Notes under the pieces: model-generated
What the model was told of the DNA's origin: nothing
What the model saw: the letters and a program-made list of their open reading frames with translations, nothing else
Database searches by the model: none
Shown here: one piece after another, positions 18,505-26,667 of the stretch
Layout: every line of letters starts with the position of its first letter
Numbering within the stretch: position 1 is the stretch's first letter
NCBI GenBank assembly: GCA_012523035.1
Contig: JAAYJH010000030.1
Span: 1-64,000, forward strand
DNA from: Fibrobacter sp.
GTDB lineage: Bacteria; Fibrobacterota; Fibrobacteria; Fibrobacterales; Fibrobacteraceae
Direction of reading: 5' to 3'
Length of the DNA: 64,000 nt
Made by a program: the position numbers and the translations under genes

Positions 18505-19496
18505 AAATGTGACCAAGCTTGAGCTTTAATTGGAACACCCAATCCTTTAGAATTAATCATGGTTACACCCTGGCCTTTTTTCACCCAACCTATATGAGTG
18601 GTAAGACCGGGTAATTCTTTATATAATATACTATTTGAAGTGCTACTTGTAAAAAGAATTTGATATTCCTCACCCCCATTTAAGGCAAAATCCAGAGGAG
18701 AAAGTCCATAAAATGCTGACAAAGCTAAAACTTCTGGATCTATAGGTAAAAAATCCCTATGAATGGATATAGATACACCAGAAGCTAAAGCAATATGATG
18801 CAATTCAGAACTCAAGCCATCACTGATATCAATAGTGGCGTGGATTCCTAGATTTTGCGATAAAAGGGCTCCAATGTTTTCGTGAATTTGTGGTTTTAAA
18901 TGATAATCCACTAATTTACGCCATTTTTCTATGTCTTGAGGGGCATTTAAAAGAACCCAAAGCCCCGCCGCCGACTTTCCTAGTGTTCCCTGTACAAAAA
19001 CACCATCTCCAAGTTGAGCTTTAGATCTTTGTAACGGTTCTTTTAGTTCTGTGTTTCCTAAAAGAGTGGTCGAAAAAAAACCTAAATCACTCACCACGGT
19101 GTCTCCTCCCAAAAGGCATATCCCTCTGGAGCTAAAAGCTTGTTGAAAGGCCCTTGCGATTTCTTTATTTTGATTTTTAGTCCAAGATCGATTGAGCGAT
19201 AGCGTTAAAAATGCAATTTTTGCAATTCCACCCATAGATGCAATATCTGATATGTTGGAGATTACATGTTTTTCTACAGCTTGTTCAATACTTGAAAAAC
19301 TAAAATCAAAATGTGTTTTTTCTACAGAGACATCATTGCTAATCAACCAACCATCTATAGCCGCGGCATCGTCTCCTACATCTAGCCAAAAACGATGTGA
19401 AGGGGCTTTTTCATTTAAACTAATACGAGTGGATAGGAGTTCATTTATATAGCGAAACTCCTCTAAATCTATTTTATTTGCTTTGTTTTCGCTCAT
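18501..19496 (-). CDS. thiL: Thiamine-monophosphate kinase
   Basis: ThiL phosphorylates thiamine monophosphate to the diphosphate cofactor. The 331-residue protein has DVGDDAAAID, LISNDVSVEKTHFD, HVISNISDIASMGG (DnxDxxAmGg-like metal site), LLGGDTV, TATIDISDGLSSELHH and GGEEYQILF. The ATG at 19496 (MSENKANKIDLEEF) gives the normal length; a longer frame to 19634 would add 46 atypical residues. pilB follows with a 4-base overlap, which places a vitamin gene in a pilus/repair transcript. Confidence 0.93.
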   Translation of the reverse strand: MSENKANKIDLEEFRYINELLSTRISLNEKAPSHRFWLDVGDDAAAIDGWLISNDVSVEKTHFDFSFSSIEQAVEKHVISNISDIASMGGIAKIAFLTLSLNRSWTKNQNKEIARAFQQAFSSRGICLLGGDTVVSDLGFFSTTLLGNTELKEPLQRSKAQLGDGVFVQGTLGKSAAGLWVLLNAPQDIEKWRKLVDYHLKPQIHENIGALLSQNLGIHATIDISDGLSSELHHIALASGVSISIHRDFLPIDPEVLALSAFYGLSPLDFALNGGEEYQILFTSSTSNSILYKELPGLTTHIGWVKKGQGVTMINSKGLGVPIKAQAWSHL

Positions 19497-19574
19497 GCAT
19501 TTAAATTTAGTGAAAATAAAAGATAAAAGCCATTTATTCATCTCTTTTAAAAATAAAAAACTAATTTTACTAGA

Positions 19575-20006
19575 ATGGGACACATATTTTTTATTAGCAC
19601 CGACTCCAGTAGTAACATTGACGAAATTGCACAATGGACTCTTTTTTGGCTTTTAGATAATGACAGGGCTTTAGACACTTCTTTTTACACCTGTAGCGGC
19701 ATAGAACAAGCATACAAAGCCTTAGAACAACCTCTTAAAAACGGAAACTCTCCTTCTCTTATTGTCATTGACCACCCAGTAAAGCCAAGCCCAAGCATGA
19801 TCCAATTTGCAGAACAACTGCACAACGCTATTCCAGAAACTTGGATTGTCGAATTTATTTCTCCTAATATGCCTATCCCCTCTAAAAAAAACTCCCAGCA
19901 CTTATTCTGGATGACCAAGCCCATTTCTCAAGAAAATTGGATCGAATCTTTGAACTATGTTTTGCTAGAATCTATTAGTCCTCAATGGTCTAAATCTATA
20001 ACTTAA
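19575..20006 (+). CDS. Hypothetical protein, possibly a degenerate receiver-like domain
   Basis: I do not recognise this 143-residue protein. Its strand pattern resembles a response-regulator receiver: a first beta strand IFFIST, SLIVIDHP where the phospho-acceptor Asp would be, TWIVEFIS, and FWMTKPIS with a Lys in the conserved last-strand position. The usual acidic pair after strand one is reduced to a single Asp. It could be a pseudo-receiver or unrelated. It is 20 bases upstream of the TIM-barrel-like gene and probably cotranscribed with it. No ribosome site is clear. Confidence 0.55.
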   Translation: MGHIFFISTDSSSNIDEIAQWTLFWLLDNDRALDTSFYTCSGIEQAYKALEQPLKNGNSPSLIVIDHPVKPSPSMIQFAEQLHNAIPETWIVEFISPNMPIPSKKNSQHLFWMTKPISQENWIESLNYVLLESISPQWSKSIT

Positions 20007-20026
20007 CTATTACGATAGGGGCTCCA

Positions 20027-21010
20027 ATGAAAAAAGGTGTCAGTTATTTTGGTGTTCGCAATCCTAAATGGGTTTTAGAAGACATGAAAGAAATCCTAGC
20101 TTGTGGATATACTCATGTACTACACACTTATTCAGAAACCGATTTTTCTTACTATCAAGAAACAATGGAAAAAATAATCCAAGATTCTGTGGATTTAGGC
20201 TTAAAAGTATATGTGAACCCTTGGGGAATCGGGCGAGTTTTTGGAGGAGAAGCCTTTTCCGAACTGGTAGGAAAAACTCCTTCTATGGCTCAAAAAACGG
20301 TAGATGGGGCTCATAAAATAGCTGCTTGTCCCAATCAAAAAGCTTTTAGAGATTATATGCACCAATGGATTGAAGTAGTGTGTAAAACTTCAATAGAAAC
20401 TGTATTTTGGGATGAGCCTCACTTTTACTTCGAAAAAGGAAATCTTGAAAACTGGGCTTGCCGTTGTGAATTGTGCCAAAGTTTATTTGAGAAACAATAC
20501 GGTTATACAATGCCTCAAAATTTAAGCCATGAAGTTTTAGAGTTTAGAGAAAACTCCCTGCTTGATTTTTTAAAAGAAATGACATACAGTGTTTGCCAAA
20601 AAGGCAAGCGAAATTCGGTGTGCTTGCTCCCCTATTGGTTTCCTGCTGGAATTGAAAATTGGGATAAAATCGCACAAATCCCCTATGTCGATGAAATTAG
20701 CTCTGATCCCTACTGGGAAAAAACGAGTAGTTCTGAAGATGCCATAAAAAATTATCAATACACCTCTAATAAACTTTTCGATTTATGCCAAAAATACCAA
20801 AAAGAAGCCCAAATTTGGATCAAGAATTATCACATTGTGGCCGGTAAAGAAAATGACATTGTAAATGCAACAAAAGAAGCCTATTTAGCTGGCATTCGAA
20901 ATATTTTTGCTTGGTCTTTTAGAGGCTCCGAATACTTATCTTGGCTCCGTTCAGACAATCCCGAACTCGTCTGGAAAACTCAATGTGAAGCTCTCCAGAA
21001 TCTAAAGTAA
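20027..21010 (+). CDS. Conserved hypothetical, probable TIM-barrel (glycosidase-like) protein
   Basis: The 327-residue protein has no signal peptide and reads as alternating strands and helices. Notable blocks are HVLHTYSETDF, VYVNPWGIGRVFGG, TVFWDEPHFY, CRCELCQ, DEISSDPYW and NIFAWSFRG. Acidic residues at strand ends (WDEPH, SSDPYW) recall glycoside-hydrolase-like barrels, but I cannot assign a family. The three close cysteines in CRCELC could bind a metal. A strong AGGGG ribosome site precedes the ATG. Confidence 0.7.
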   Translation: MKKGVSYFGVRNPKWVLEDMKEILACGYTHVLHTYSETDFSYYQETMEKIIQDSVDLGLKVYVNPWGIGRVFGGEAFSELVGKTPSMAQKTVDGAHKIAACPNQKAFRDYMHQWIEVVCKTSIETVFWDEPHFYFEKGNLENWACRCELCQSLFEKQYGYTMPQNLSHEVLEFRENSLLDFLKEMTYSVCQKGKRNSVCLLPYWFPAGIENWDKIAQIPYVDEISSDPYWEKTSSSEDAIKNYQYTSNKLFDLCQKYQKEAQIWIKNYHIVAGKENDIVNATKEAYLAGIRNIFAWSFRGSEYLSWLRSDNPELVWKTQCEALQNLK

Positions 21011-21017
21011 ATAATTA

Positions 21018-22490
21018 TTACTCTTCGTATTCGGAGTCTTCGTACTCATCTTCGTGTTCATCGTCAAAATCATCTTCGTAGTTTTCTTCACTTTCTACAG
21101 CTTGGCCTGTAGCAGGAGAAAGTTTTTGCTTTACAGGAGCTGCGTTTTGTCCAGAAACTTCGAGTGCTGGTTCAGAAGTTTGTACATTCCCAATATAATT
21201 TCTAATAATTCTGGGGGTCACAAAAATGACCAAGTCTTTTTTAATTTGTGACTTTTTGGTGTGTTTGAACAAATAGCCTAAAATAGGGATGTCTTTTAAA
21301 AATGGAACTCCTGTTTCAGATTCTACATTTTCATTTCGAGTCAAACCCCCAATCACCACCGTTTCACCGTCGGCGACTACCACCTTTGTGATGGCTTCTT
21401 GAGTGCTAATTACTATTTCACCTTTAGTGTCATAATCATAGGAGTTATTTTCAGGGTGTAAATCCAATAGAATTCGATTGTCTCCAGAAACATGTGGAGT
21501 CACAGTCAGCTTGATTCCTGTTTCCACTAATTGCGTAGAAGACTCTCCAGAATCATCAATGACTCGAATAGAGATTTTGTCTCCCATAAAAACAACCGCT
21601 TCTGTATTATCAAGAGTAGAAACTTGAGGACTAGCTAAAACTTCTGTAGAAGCATCTCCCATAATATTATTCAATGCAATTTGCATATTATTGTCTAAAA
21701 TACTCGCACTAATAGAAGTGGTTGCTCCTGCTACTCCAGAAACTCCATTATTTGGAAAAGATTGAATAGCACCACTCACTCTTGTCCCAGAGTTTGCACC
21801 AGAAGGAGTCGATGCAACGCCTGGTGTTAAAGATGTAGAGCCCATGGCTGTAGTCCAATCAATCCCTAATTCTCTAGCTAAGTTGCTATTGACCACAACA
21901 AGCTTTGCTGTGATCATAATTTGTAATGTTTCTATATCTAACTCTTCTAAAGCGTTTGCCATCTGCTCTATACGAGCTTCGGTATCATAAACTATAATAG
22001 AATTGCTTCTTTCTACAACAGTTGTTTTTCCCCTTGGTGATTTCATGTTATCCAATACATTTAATAGCTCCGAGGCTTTGGCATGTCTAATAGGGAAGTT
22101 TTTACGAACTAAAGGTGCACTTTTTTCGAGTTGTTCTTCTTCTTCTGTGATTTTCTTTTGCTTTGCTTGGTATGTGGCAGACCTTAAAATAGTGATGTAT
22201 TTATCTTGAATGAGCCATGTTAAGTCATGGAGTTCACATATAATGTCCAGTGCTTCTTGCCAAGTTTTTTGAGTGATTTTTAAATTCAATCGACCTTTTA
22301 CTTCTGGTGTTAAAAGGATGTCAATACCCGACGCCATAGACAAAGAATTAAAGGCTGCTGCAAACTCCATATCTATAAAATTAAAGTCATATAATTTATT
22401 GTTGGGTTTAAGCACTTTGTTAGACGAATTGGCTAACAAAAAAGTGGAAAATAAAGCTACAATGCTTATCATTTTAATAAATGTTTTCAT
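21018..22490 (-). CDS. pilQ: Type IV pilus secretin PilQ
   Basis: PilQ forms the outer-membrane ring through which the pilus passes. The protein has a signal peptide (about 1-20), an STN/N0 domain (about 35-95; IDILLTPEVKGRLNLKI), an N1/NolW-like domain (about 128-195) and the secretin beta domain. The last shows VVVADGETVVIGGLTRNE and VPFLKDIPILGYLFKH, then LVIFVTPRII. An unusual feature is the C-terminal tail of about 25 residues made almost wholly of Glu, Asp and Tyr. At 490 residues it is shorter than proteobacterial PilQ because the AMIN-like region seems to sit in the upstream PilP fusion. It overlaps that gene by four bases. Confidence 0.94.
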   Translation of the reverse strand: MKTFIKMISIVALFSTFLLANSSNKVLKPNNKLYDFNFIDMEFAAAFNSLSMASGIDILLTPEVKGRLNLKITQKTWQEALDIICELHDLTWLIQDKYITILRSATYQAKQKKITEEEEQLEKSAPLVRKNFPIRHAKASELLNVLDNMKSPRGKTTVVERSNSIIVYDTEARIEQMANALEELDIETLQIMITAKLVVVNSNLARELGIDWTTAMGSTSLTPGVASTPSGANSGTRVSGAIQSFPNNGVSGVAGATTSISASILDNNMQIALNNIMGDASTEVLASPQVSTLDNTEAVVFMGDKISIRVIDDSGESSTQLVETGIKLTVTPHVSGDNRILLDLHPENNSYDYDTKGEIVISTQEAITKVVVADGETVVIGGLTRNENVESETGVPFLKDIPILGYLFKHTKKSQIKKDLVIFVTPRIIRNYIGNVQTSEPALEVSGQNAAPVKQKLSPATGQAVESEENYEDDFDDEHEDEYEDSEYEE

Positions 22491-24286
22491 TTTAAACTCC
22501 CATATTTATCGGGCAATGCCATGGAATACCTACGACTGACACCAAACTCTTGAATTAAAAAAAGTATATCATTAGGATTAATTTTAAGGACTTTTCCATT
22601 TAATATTTTGTCTCCTTCTTTAACAGTATAAGAGACTGTTGGATTTTTAGATTCAGCTAAAATAGCAATGGGTTCCTCGGCTTCCCAAATAATACCCACC
22701 AATTCCACTTGATCAATGTTAATCCCTTCTTCTACTAAACCTTTCACTTCTAAAAAAGGATCTCTGCGACCAAAAGAACTATAAGACACTCTGTCCTCGA
22801 TGAAATCTCTAAACTGTGCATTAATAGAATCTAAATCGCCACCTTTTTCAAATGCCAATTGTTTTAATCGTTCTAATTGAATACTCGATAGTTCATCTCT
22901 ATAAGACACAGCTCTTTTATAAACATAGCCTACTTTATTTTCAAGTTCAACTTTTTGAAAAAGTCCAGAGCTTTCTAAATTCACCAGTCTATCTCCAAAA
23001 ACTAATCGTTGCAAGACTTGTGCTTTGTCGCTTGGTTTTGCATAAAACTCTACTTCATCAGAAACCACGATAAGCTCTCTAGCCATGGGACGCAAGTAAA
23101 AAGTTTGAGCTTGAGAAATGATCTTCTTCTCGGTTTCTTCATGTTTTTCTGTAAAGGAATCAAAAGAAAGGGATTTTGAATTTGGACTAAGCCACTTTCT
23201 CTCGTAAATTCCAGTGGGTTTCGCTTCCCAATAAGCTATTCCTTCTATTTTTTTAGCCGTATTTGTTTGTAAAGTTAAGACTCCCTTCCTTACCAAAATT
23301 GAAACTTCCACATTGGGGTGTAGTTCTAGGTTCAAACCATAAGGTCCCCAATAGACCGATTTTACAATACTACCATAGTTTAGGTTAAAAACAGGAGATT
23401 TAGTGGGGCCAGCAAGTCCAATGGTAATAATTTTATTTTTGATAGGGCTTATATTAGAAAGCAATATAGATTCATCAGTTAAAATTTGAAACTGCTCTAA
23501 GCCAAAACTAGAAAGCACGAGCATTTTTTGCACACCCTCTATTAACGCAGAAACTTCCTTGCTTTTTTCTTGATCTTTTGATTTAGGAACAGAAGATGAA
23601 GTGATTGATGCCTTGTCATTTGACGCTACACTAGATTTATTATCTTTGGCACTCTCATTATTTGTCAATTTTGAATTGCTTTTTTCTTGAATTTTATTTT
23701 TTTCATTTTCTGTTTTTTCCTGTGCTTCTTTGTTTAAAGTTTTTGACTTTTCTATAGGAATTTCTGCAGTGCTTTTGGAGTCTTTTTGAATGTCCTTCTG
23801 GTTGTTTTCTTTTGCGACTTGTTGAGACCGTTTGTCTTTGACTAGCTTAGACAATGCCCAAGGTTTTTCTGTGGACTTAGGAAGCACAATACTAAAACTA
23901 GTAGGGGTGCTTAACTCCACTTTATTTTTATCATCCTGAATTAAATCTCCTGTCACAAACTCAAATTTCAATAATTTCATTTGTTTTTTGTGTTCTTGAA
24001 AAACTCTCACTTTTTTTAAGAGAGAGGAGGATAAATTTAAGTCTATATACTCCGAACCCAAACTTAAAGCATTTATTTTTAAATCTGTTTGAGAGAAAGC
24101 CACGGTCAAAGTTTTTGATGAGGCATTGTATTGCTGATAAAAACTCGGCAAATTTTTATCGGAATCAAATTGAAAACTCAACTTGCACAAGGCGTTGGTA
24201 CAGTTTAAGCGAAGTTCCTGAATTTGAGTAGAAAAAACGCTTGTAAACAAAAACAAAGTAAAAAGAAGGGTTTTTAGGTGTTTCAT
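22487..24286 (-). CDS. pilP: PilP-type lipoprotein-domain fusion with AMIN-like and SH3-like regions
   Basis: The 599-residue protein begins with a signal peptide (about 1-19). An AMIN-like beta region follows (about 20-135), then a low-complexity Lys/Ser/Glu linker (about 145-245), a second beta region (about 250-350), an SH3-like segment (about 402-465) and a PilP-like end (about 505-595). The PilP part is recognised by RRDPFLEV, VELVGIIW, YTVKEGDKILNGKVLKI and the final beta strands. Normal PilP is a lipoprotein of under 200 residues; no lipobox is seen here. Position between pilO and pilQ, with 4-base overlaps on both sides, supports a bridge between inner-membrane platform and secretin. 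The domain limits are by eye. Confidence 0.75.
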   Translation of the reverse strand: MKHLKTLLFTLFLFTSVFSTQIQELRLNCTNALCKLSFQFDSDKNLPSFYQQYNASSKTLTVAFSQTDLKINALSLGSEYIDLNLSSSLLKKVRVFQEHKKQMKLLKFEFVTGDLIQDDKNKVELSTPTSFSIVLPKSTEKPWALSKLVKDKRSQQVAKENNQKDIQKDSKSTAEIPIEKSKTLNKEAQEKTENEKNKIQEKSNSKLTNNESAKDNKSSVASNDKASITSSSVPKSKDQEKSKEVSALIEGVQKMLVLSSFGLEQFQILTDESILLSNISPIKNKIITIGLAGPTKSPVFNLNYGSIVKSVYWGPYGLNLELHPNVEVSILVRKGVLTLQTNTAKKIEGIAYWEAKPTGIYERKWLSPNSKSLSFDSFTEKHEETEKKIISQAQTFYLRPMARELIVVSDEVEFYAKPSDKAQVLQRLVFGDRLVNLESSGLFQKVELENKVGYVYKRAVSYRDELSSIQLERLKQLAFEKGGDLDSINAQFRDFIEDRVSYSSFGRRDPFLEVKGLVEEGINIDQVELVGIIWEAEEPIAILAESKNPTVSYTVKEGDKILNGKVLKINPNDILFLIQEFGVSRRYSMALPDKYGSLK

Positions 24287-24882
24287 TGGGCTACCTTCTT
24301 TGAAGTATAAGTAGTCAATTTAAACGATACTGAAATAGTGATGGGTGTCCAACCATGTGATTCAGCTTTTTCTAATTCACTTGCAATTCCAGAATAACGA
24401 TTGAGGCGAAGCTCTGTGATTGATGTTGGATAATTAAAGTTGGCTATTTCTGAAAAGAGGTAACCAAGCATGTGATATCCCGAATTGACGACTATAGAAT
24501 ATTTGTTTTCTATGTAATACTCTTTTGTAGTACGACCTTCTGGATTAAACTTTTGGATTTGAACTCCCGAACTTCTAAGGACTGCATACAAGTCCTGTAA
24601 TCGTAAGGGAACTTTTTCTTCTTCTGGAAACATTTCCTTTAGCCGTTCAAACTCGTTTTCTGCTTTGGCGAGCTGCAAACTCAATTCAGCTATTCTATTT
24701 TTTTGAATATTTATTTTTGCTAAATCATCTTCTGCTTCTTTTAACTCTATTTCTAGCTTGGCTTTTTTTGCTTCAAACTCTAACCAATACATTTCATAAA
24801 AAGCAAAGCCCAAACCACCAATTGCCAAAATCATCACAATCACAAAAATATTTTTTTTATCTTTCCAATCAAAATTTCCCAT
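24283..24882 (-). CDS. pilO: Type IV pilus inner-membrane protein PilO
   Basis: The 199-residue protein has one membrane span (about 11-28), a long charged coiled coil (about 32-80), then a compact alpha/beta domain. This is PilO topology. LRDLYAVLRSSGVQIQKFNPEG and the HMLGYLFSEIANF block match the PilO ferredoxin-like domain. With PilN it forms the periplasmic dimer that aligns the motor with the secretin. It begins three bases after the pilN stop. Confidence 0.9.
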   Translation of the reverse strand: MGNFDWKDKKNIFVIVMILAIGGLGFAFYEMYWLEFEAKKAKLEIELKEAEDDLAKINIQKNRIAELSLQLAKAENEFERLKEMFPEEEKVPLRLQDLYAVLRSSGVQIQKFNPEGRTTKEYYIENKYSIVVNSGYHMLGYLFSEIANFNYPTSITELRLNRYSGIASELEKAESHGWTPITISVSFKLTTYTSKKVAQ

Positions 24883-24885
24883 ATT

Positions 24886-25488
24886 CTAATCAGCTCCTTC
24901 AAGACCAAGATCCTTCTTAATACTAGCTTTAATAGTAAAGCTATAAGAATCTTCTCCACCGGTCTTTGTTGTTGCAATAGTAATTAGAGATACCGCACTA
25001 ATACTGACTTGTTTTTCTAACTTCACCATATATTCGGCAACTTCAGAAAAATCATAAGTAAAACCTTTGAGTTCCATTTCGTTAGCACTCAGTTGATTCA
25101 AGTTCACCAACCACATATTAGGAGGTAGTACAGAAGAAATGTTTTCAAAAAGAATTACCCATCTTTTTTTGCTCACTTGAATGGATTTCAAAGCAGTGTT
25201 TTTCTGAGCAATGGCTAATAGCTTTTTATCTAACTCGCCTATTTTTTGCAATAAGGGTTTTTCTTTTTCTACCTCTGCTTGAGTGGATTTTATTTTGATT
25301 TCTAGTGTGCTTATGGTATCATTCATTTGTAGCAGGGCCATAAATAAACCAACTAATAAAACCAAAAGTGCCACCATTGGCCACACAATGCGTCGATCAA
25401 AAACCCATGATAAATCTCTTTTAGCTTTACGGTATTCTGGAGGGAGTAAATTTATTTCTACCGATAATTTATTCTTTTTTCTTGCCAT
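24886..25488 (-). CDS. pilN: Type IV pilus inner-membrane protein PilN
   Basis: The 200-residue protein starts with KLSVEINLLPPEYRKAKRD, the PilN cytoplasmic motif (INLLP.) that docks into PilM. A membrane span (about 35-52), a coiled coil and a periplasmic domain with the typical NMWLVNLNQ and MELKGFTYDFSEVAEYM blocks follow. Its start shares one base with the pilM stop (TAATG). Confidence 0.93.
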   Translation of the reverse strand: MARKKNKLSVEINLLPPEYRKAKRDLSWVFDRRIVWPMVALLVLLVGLFMALLQMNDTISTLEIKIKSTQAEVEKEKPLLQKIGELDKKLLAIAQKNTALKSIQVSKKRWVILFENISSVLPPNMWLVNLNQLSANEMELKGFTYDFSEVAEYMVKLEKQVSISAVSLITIATTKTGGEDSYSFTIKASIKKDLGLEGAD

Positions 25489-26582
25489 TAGAACTTCCTC
25501 ATGGCATACCCAAGAGCGGGTGCGTAAATATTAGACAATGCCTTTGACAAGTCTCCTTCATTGACAACATTTATATCTACGGGGACCTTATCAAAAGGAT
25601 TCAAGTATTCGGTTTCATATCCTGTCCGTTCTTTTATATAATCTACCAAACCTGGTAAGCTAGCACCTCCACCACTCAATAAAACCTTAGATGGTTTTTC
25701 ATCGGACTCTGAATTTGAAAAATAACGAAGCCCAAACTCAAAAGCACCAAGAATTTCTTCGTATGCTAAGTGAAATACGGATTCGATATCCGCTTCAGAA
25801 AAGCCCTCGACTTGAAAACTTTCACCTTTTTCAAATAATTCATGACACTGTGCTGAATCTAAACCCAAATGACGCATCAAAACAGCAATGACTGATTCAA
25901 CAGAAACAGCCGTTAATGCTCTAGTGGAGTGAAAACCTCCATCCATTAAAAACACTAAACTGGAATACTTTTCTCCTATGTTAAACAAAGCAACCGTATC
26001 TTTCTTAGTTTCGGGTTCTACAAAAGCCATATAAACATTAGCCAGTGCAAAGACATCCACATCAATGGCGGTGAGTTGTACATCGACATCTTTATATAGC
26101 TCGGCCCAAGAATCCAAGATAACACTTTTTGCGGCCACCAGATTAACTTTGACCTCTCCGTCTTTTCGATCATAAACCTGAAATTCTAAAATATTATCTT
26201 TGTCGTCAAAAGGTGGACGAGACTCTGCGGTTTTAATGATAATATCACTTTCATTACTAGACTTTGCCACTTTCACAGTCAATTTATCAATCAGTACACC
26301 CGAGGCGCTGTTTATGCCGACTACAAAATCAAGTGCGTCTCTGTCATCTATTTGCCTCGCTAAAATTTTATTCAACGCCTCTCTTAAATTATCCATGTTT
26401 TTAATTTCACCGTCTTCGATTGTGTTTTCGGGCAAAACTTCTATATCTACAGCAGTCACTCGTATTTTACCTGTGTGATGATGAAACACACGAACTAACT
26501 TGATACTGTAATGACCAATATCAATACCAACGGTTTGTCTATCGCCACGAATTCTTGAAATAAAATCAAAAGACAAATTCAT
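25488..26582 (-). CDS. pilM: Type IV pilus actin-like ATPase PilM
   Basis: This cytoplasmic actin-fold protein of about 364 residues shows VGIDIGHYSIKLV (phosphate-1), LTAIDVDVFALANVY, VALFNIGEKYSSLV (phosphate-2) and VLLSGGGASLPGL (adenosine motif). It binds the PilN N-terminus and helps couple PilB/PilT to the platform. The start is uncertain: the ATG at 26582 has GGAG only one base away, and a TTG at 26591 is the alternative. The gene opens the pilMNOPQ operon, with a promoter at 26609-26637. Confidence 0.93.
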   Translation of the reverse strand: MNLSFDFISRIRGDRQTVGIDIGHYSIKLVRVFHHHTGKIRVTAVDIEVLPENTIEDGEIKNMDNLREALNKILARQIDDRDALDFVVGINSASGVLIDKLTVKVAKSSNESDIIIKTAESRPPFDDKDNILEFQVYDRKDGEVKVNLVAAKSVILDSWAELYKDVDVQLTAIDVDVFALANVYMAFVEPETKKDTVALFNIGEKYSSLVFLMDGGFHSTRALTAVSVESVIAVLMRHLGLDSAQCHELFEKGESFQVEGFSEADIESVFHLAYEEILGAFEFGLRYFSNSESDEKPSKVLLSGGGASLPGLVDYIKERTGYETEYLNPFDKVPVDINVVNEGDLSKALSNIYAPALGYAMRKF

Positions 26583-26608
26583 CTCCAACAAGAAAGGTTA
26601 TCATCTCA

Positions 26609-26637
26609 ATTCTACCTTTAGAAAGTAGAAATGTCAA
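26609..26637 (-). promoter_or_regulatory. Sigma-70-type promoter of the pilMNOPQ operon
   Basis: On the minus strand, TTGACA (26637-26632) is followed by a 17-base spacer and TAGAAT (26614-26609), a near-consensus promoter. The predicted start of transcription leaves a leader of only about 20 bases before pilM. The spacer holds an inverted repeat with arms TTCTAC and GTAGAA that could be an operator. The promoter separates pilM-Q from the PilZ and pyr genes upstream. Confidence 0.7.
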
Positions 26638-26667
26638 TAGAAAAATGCATAACTCATTAAAAAACAA

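Noticed and set aside
19497-19634. 46-residue N-terminal extension of ThiL
   Set aside because: Not conserved in ThiL, no supporting ribosome site, and it overlaps the divergent gene starting at 19575.
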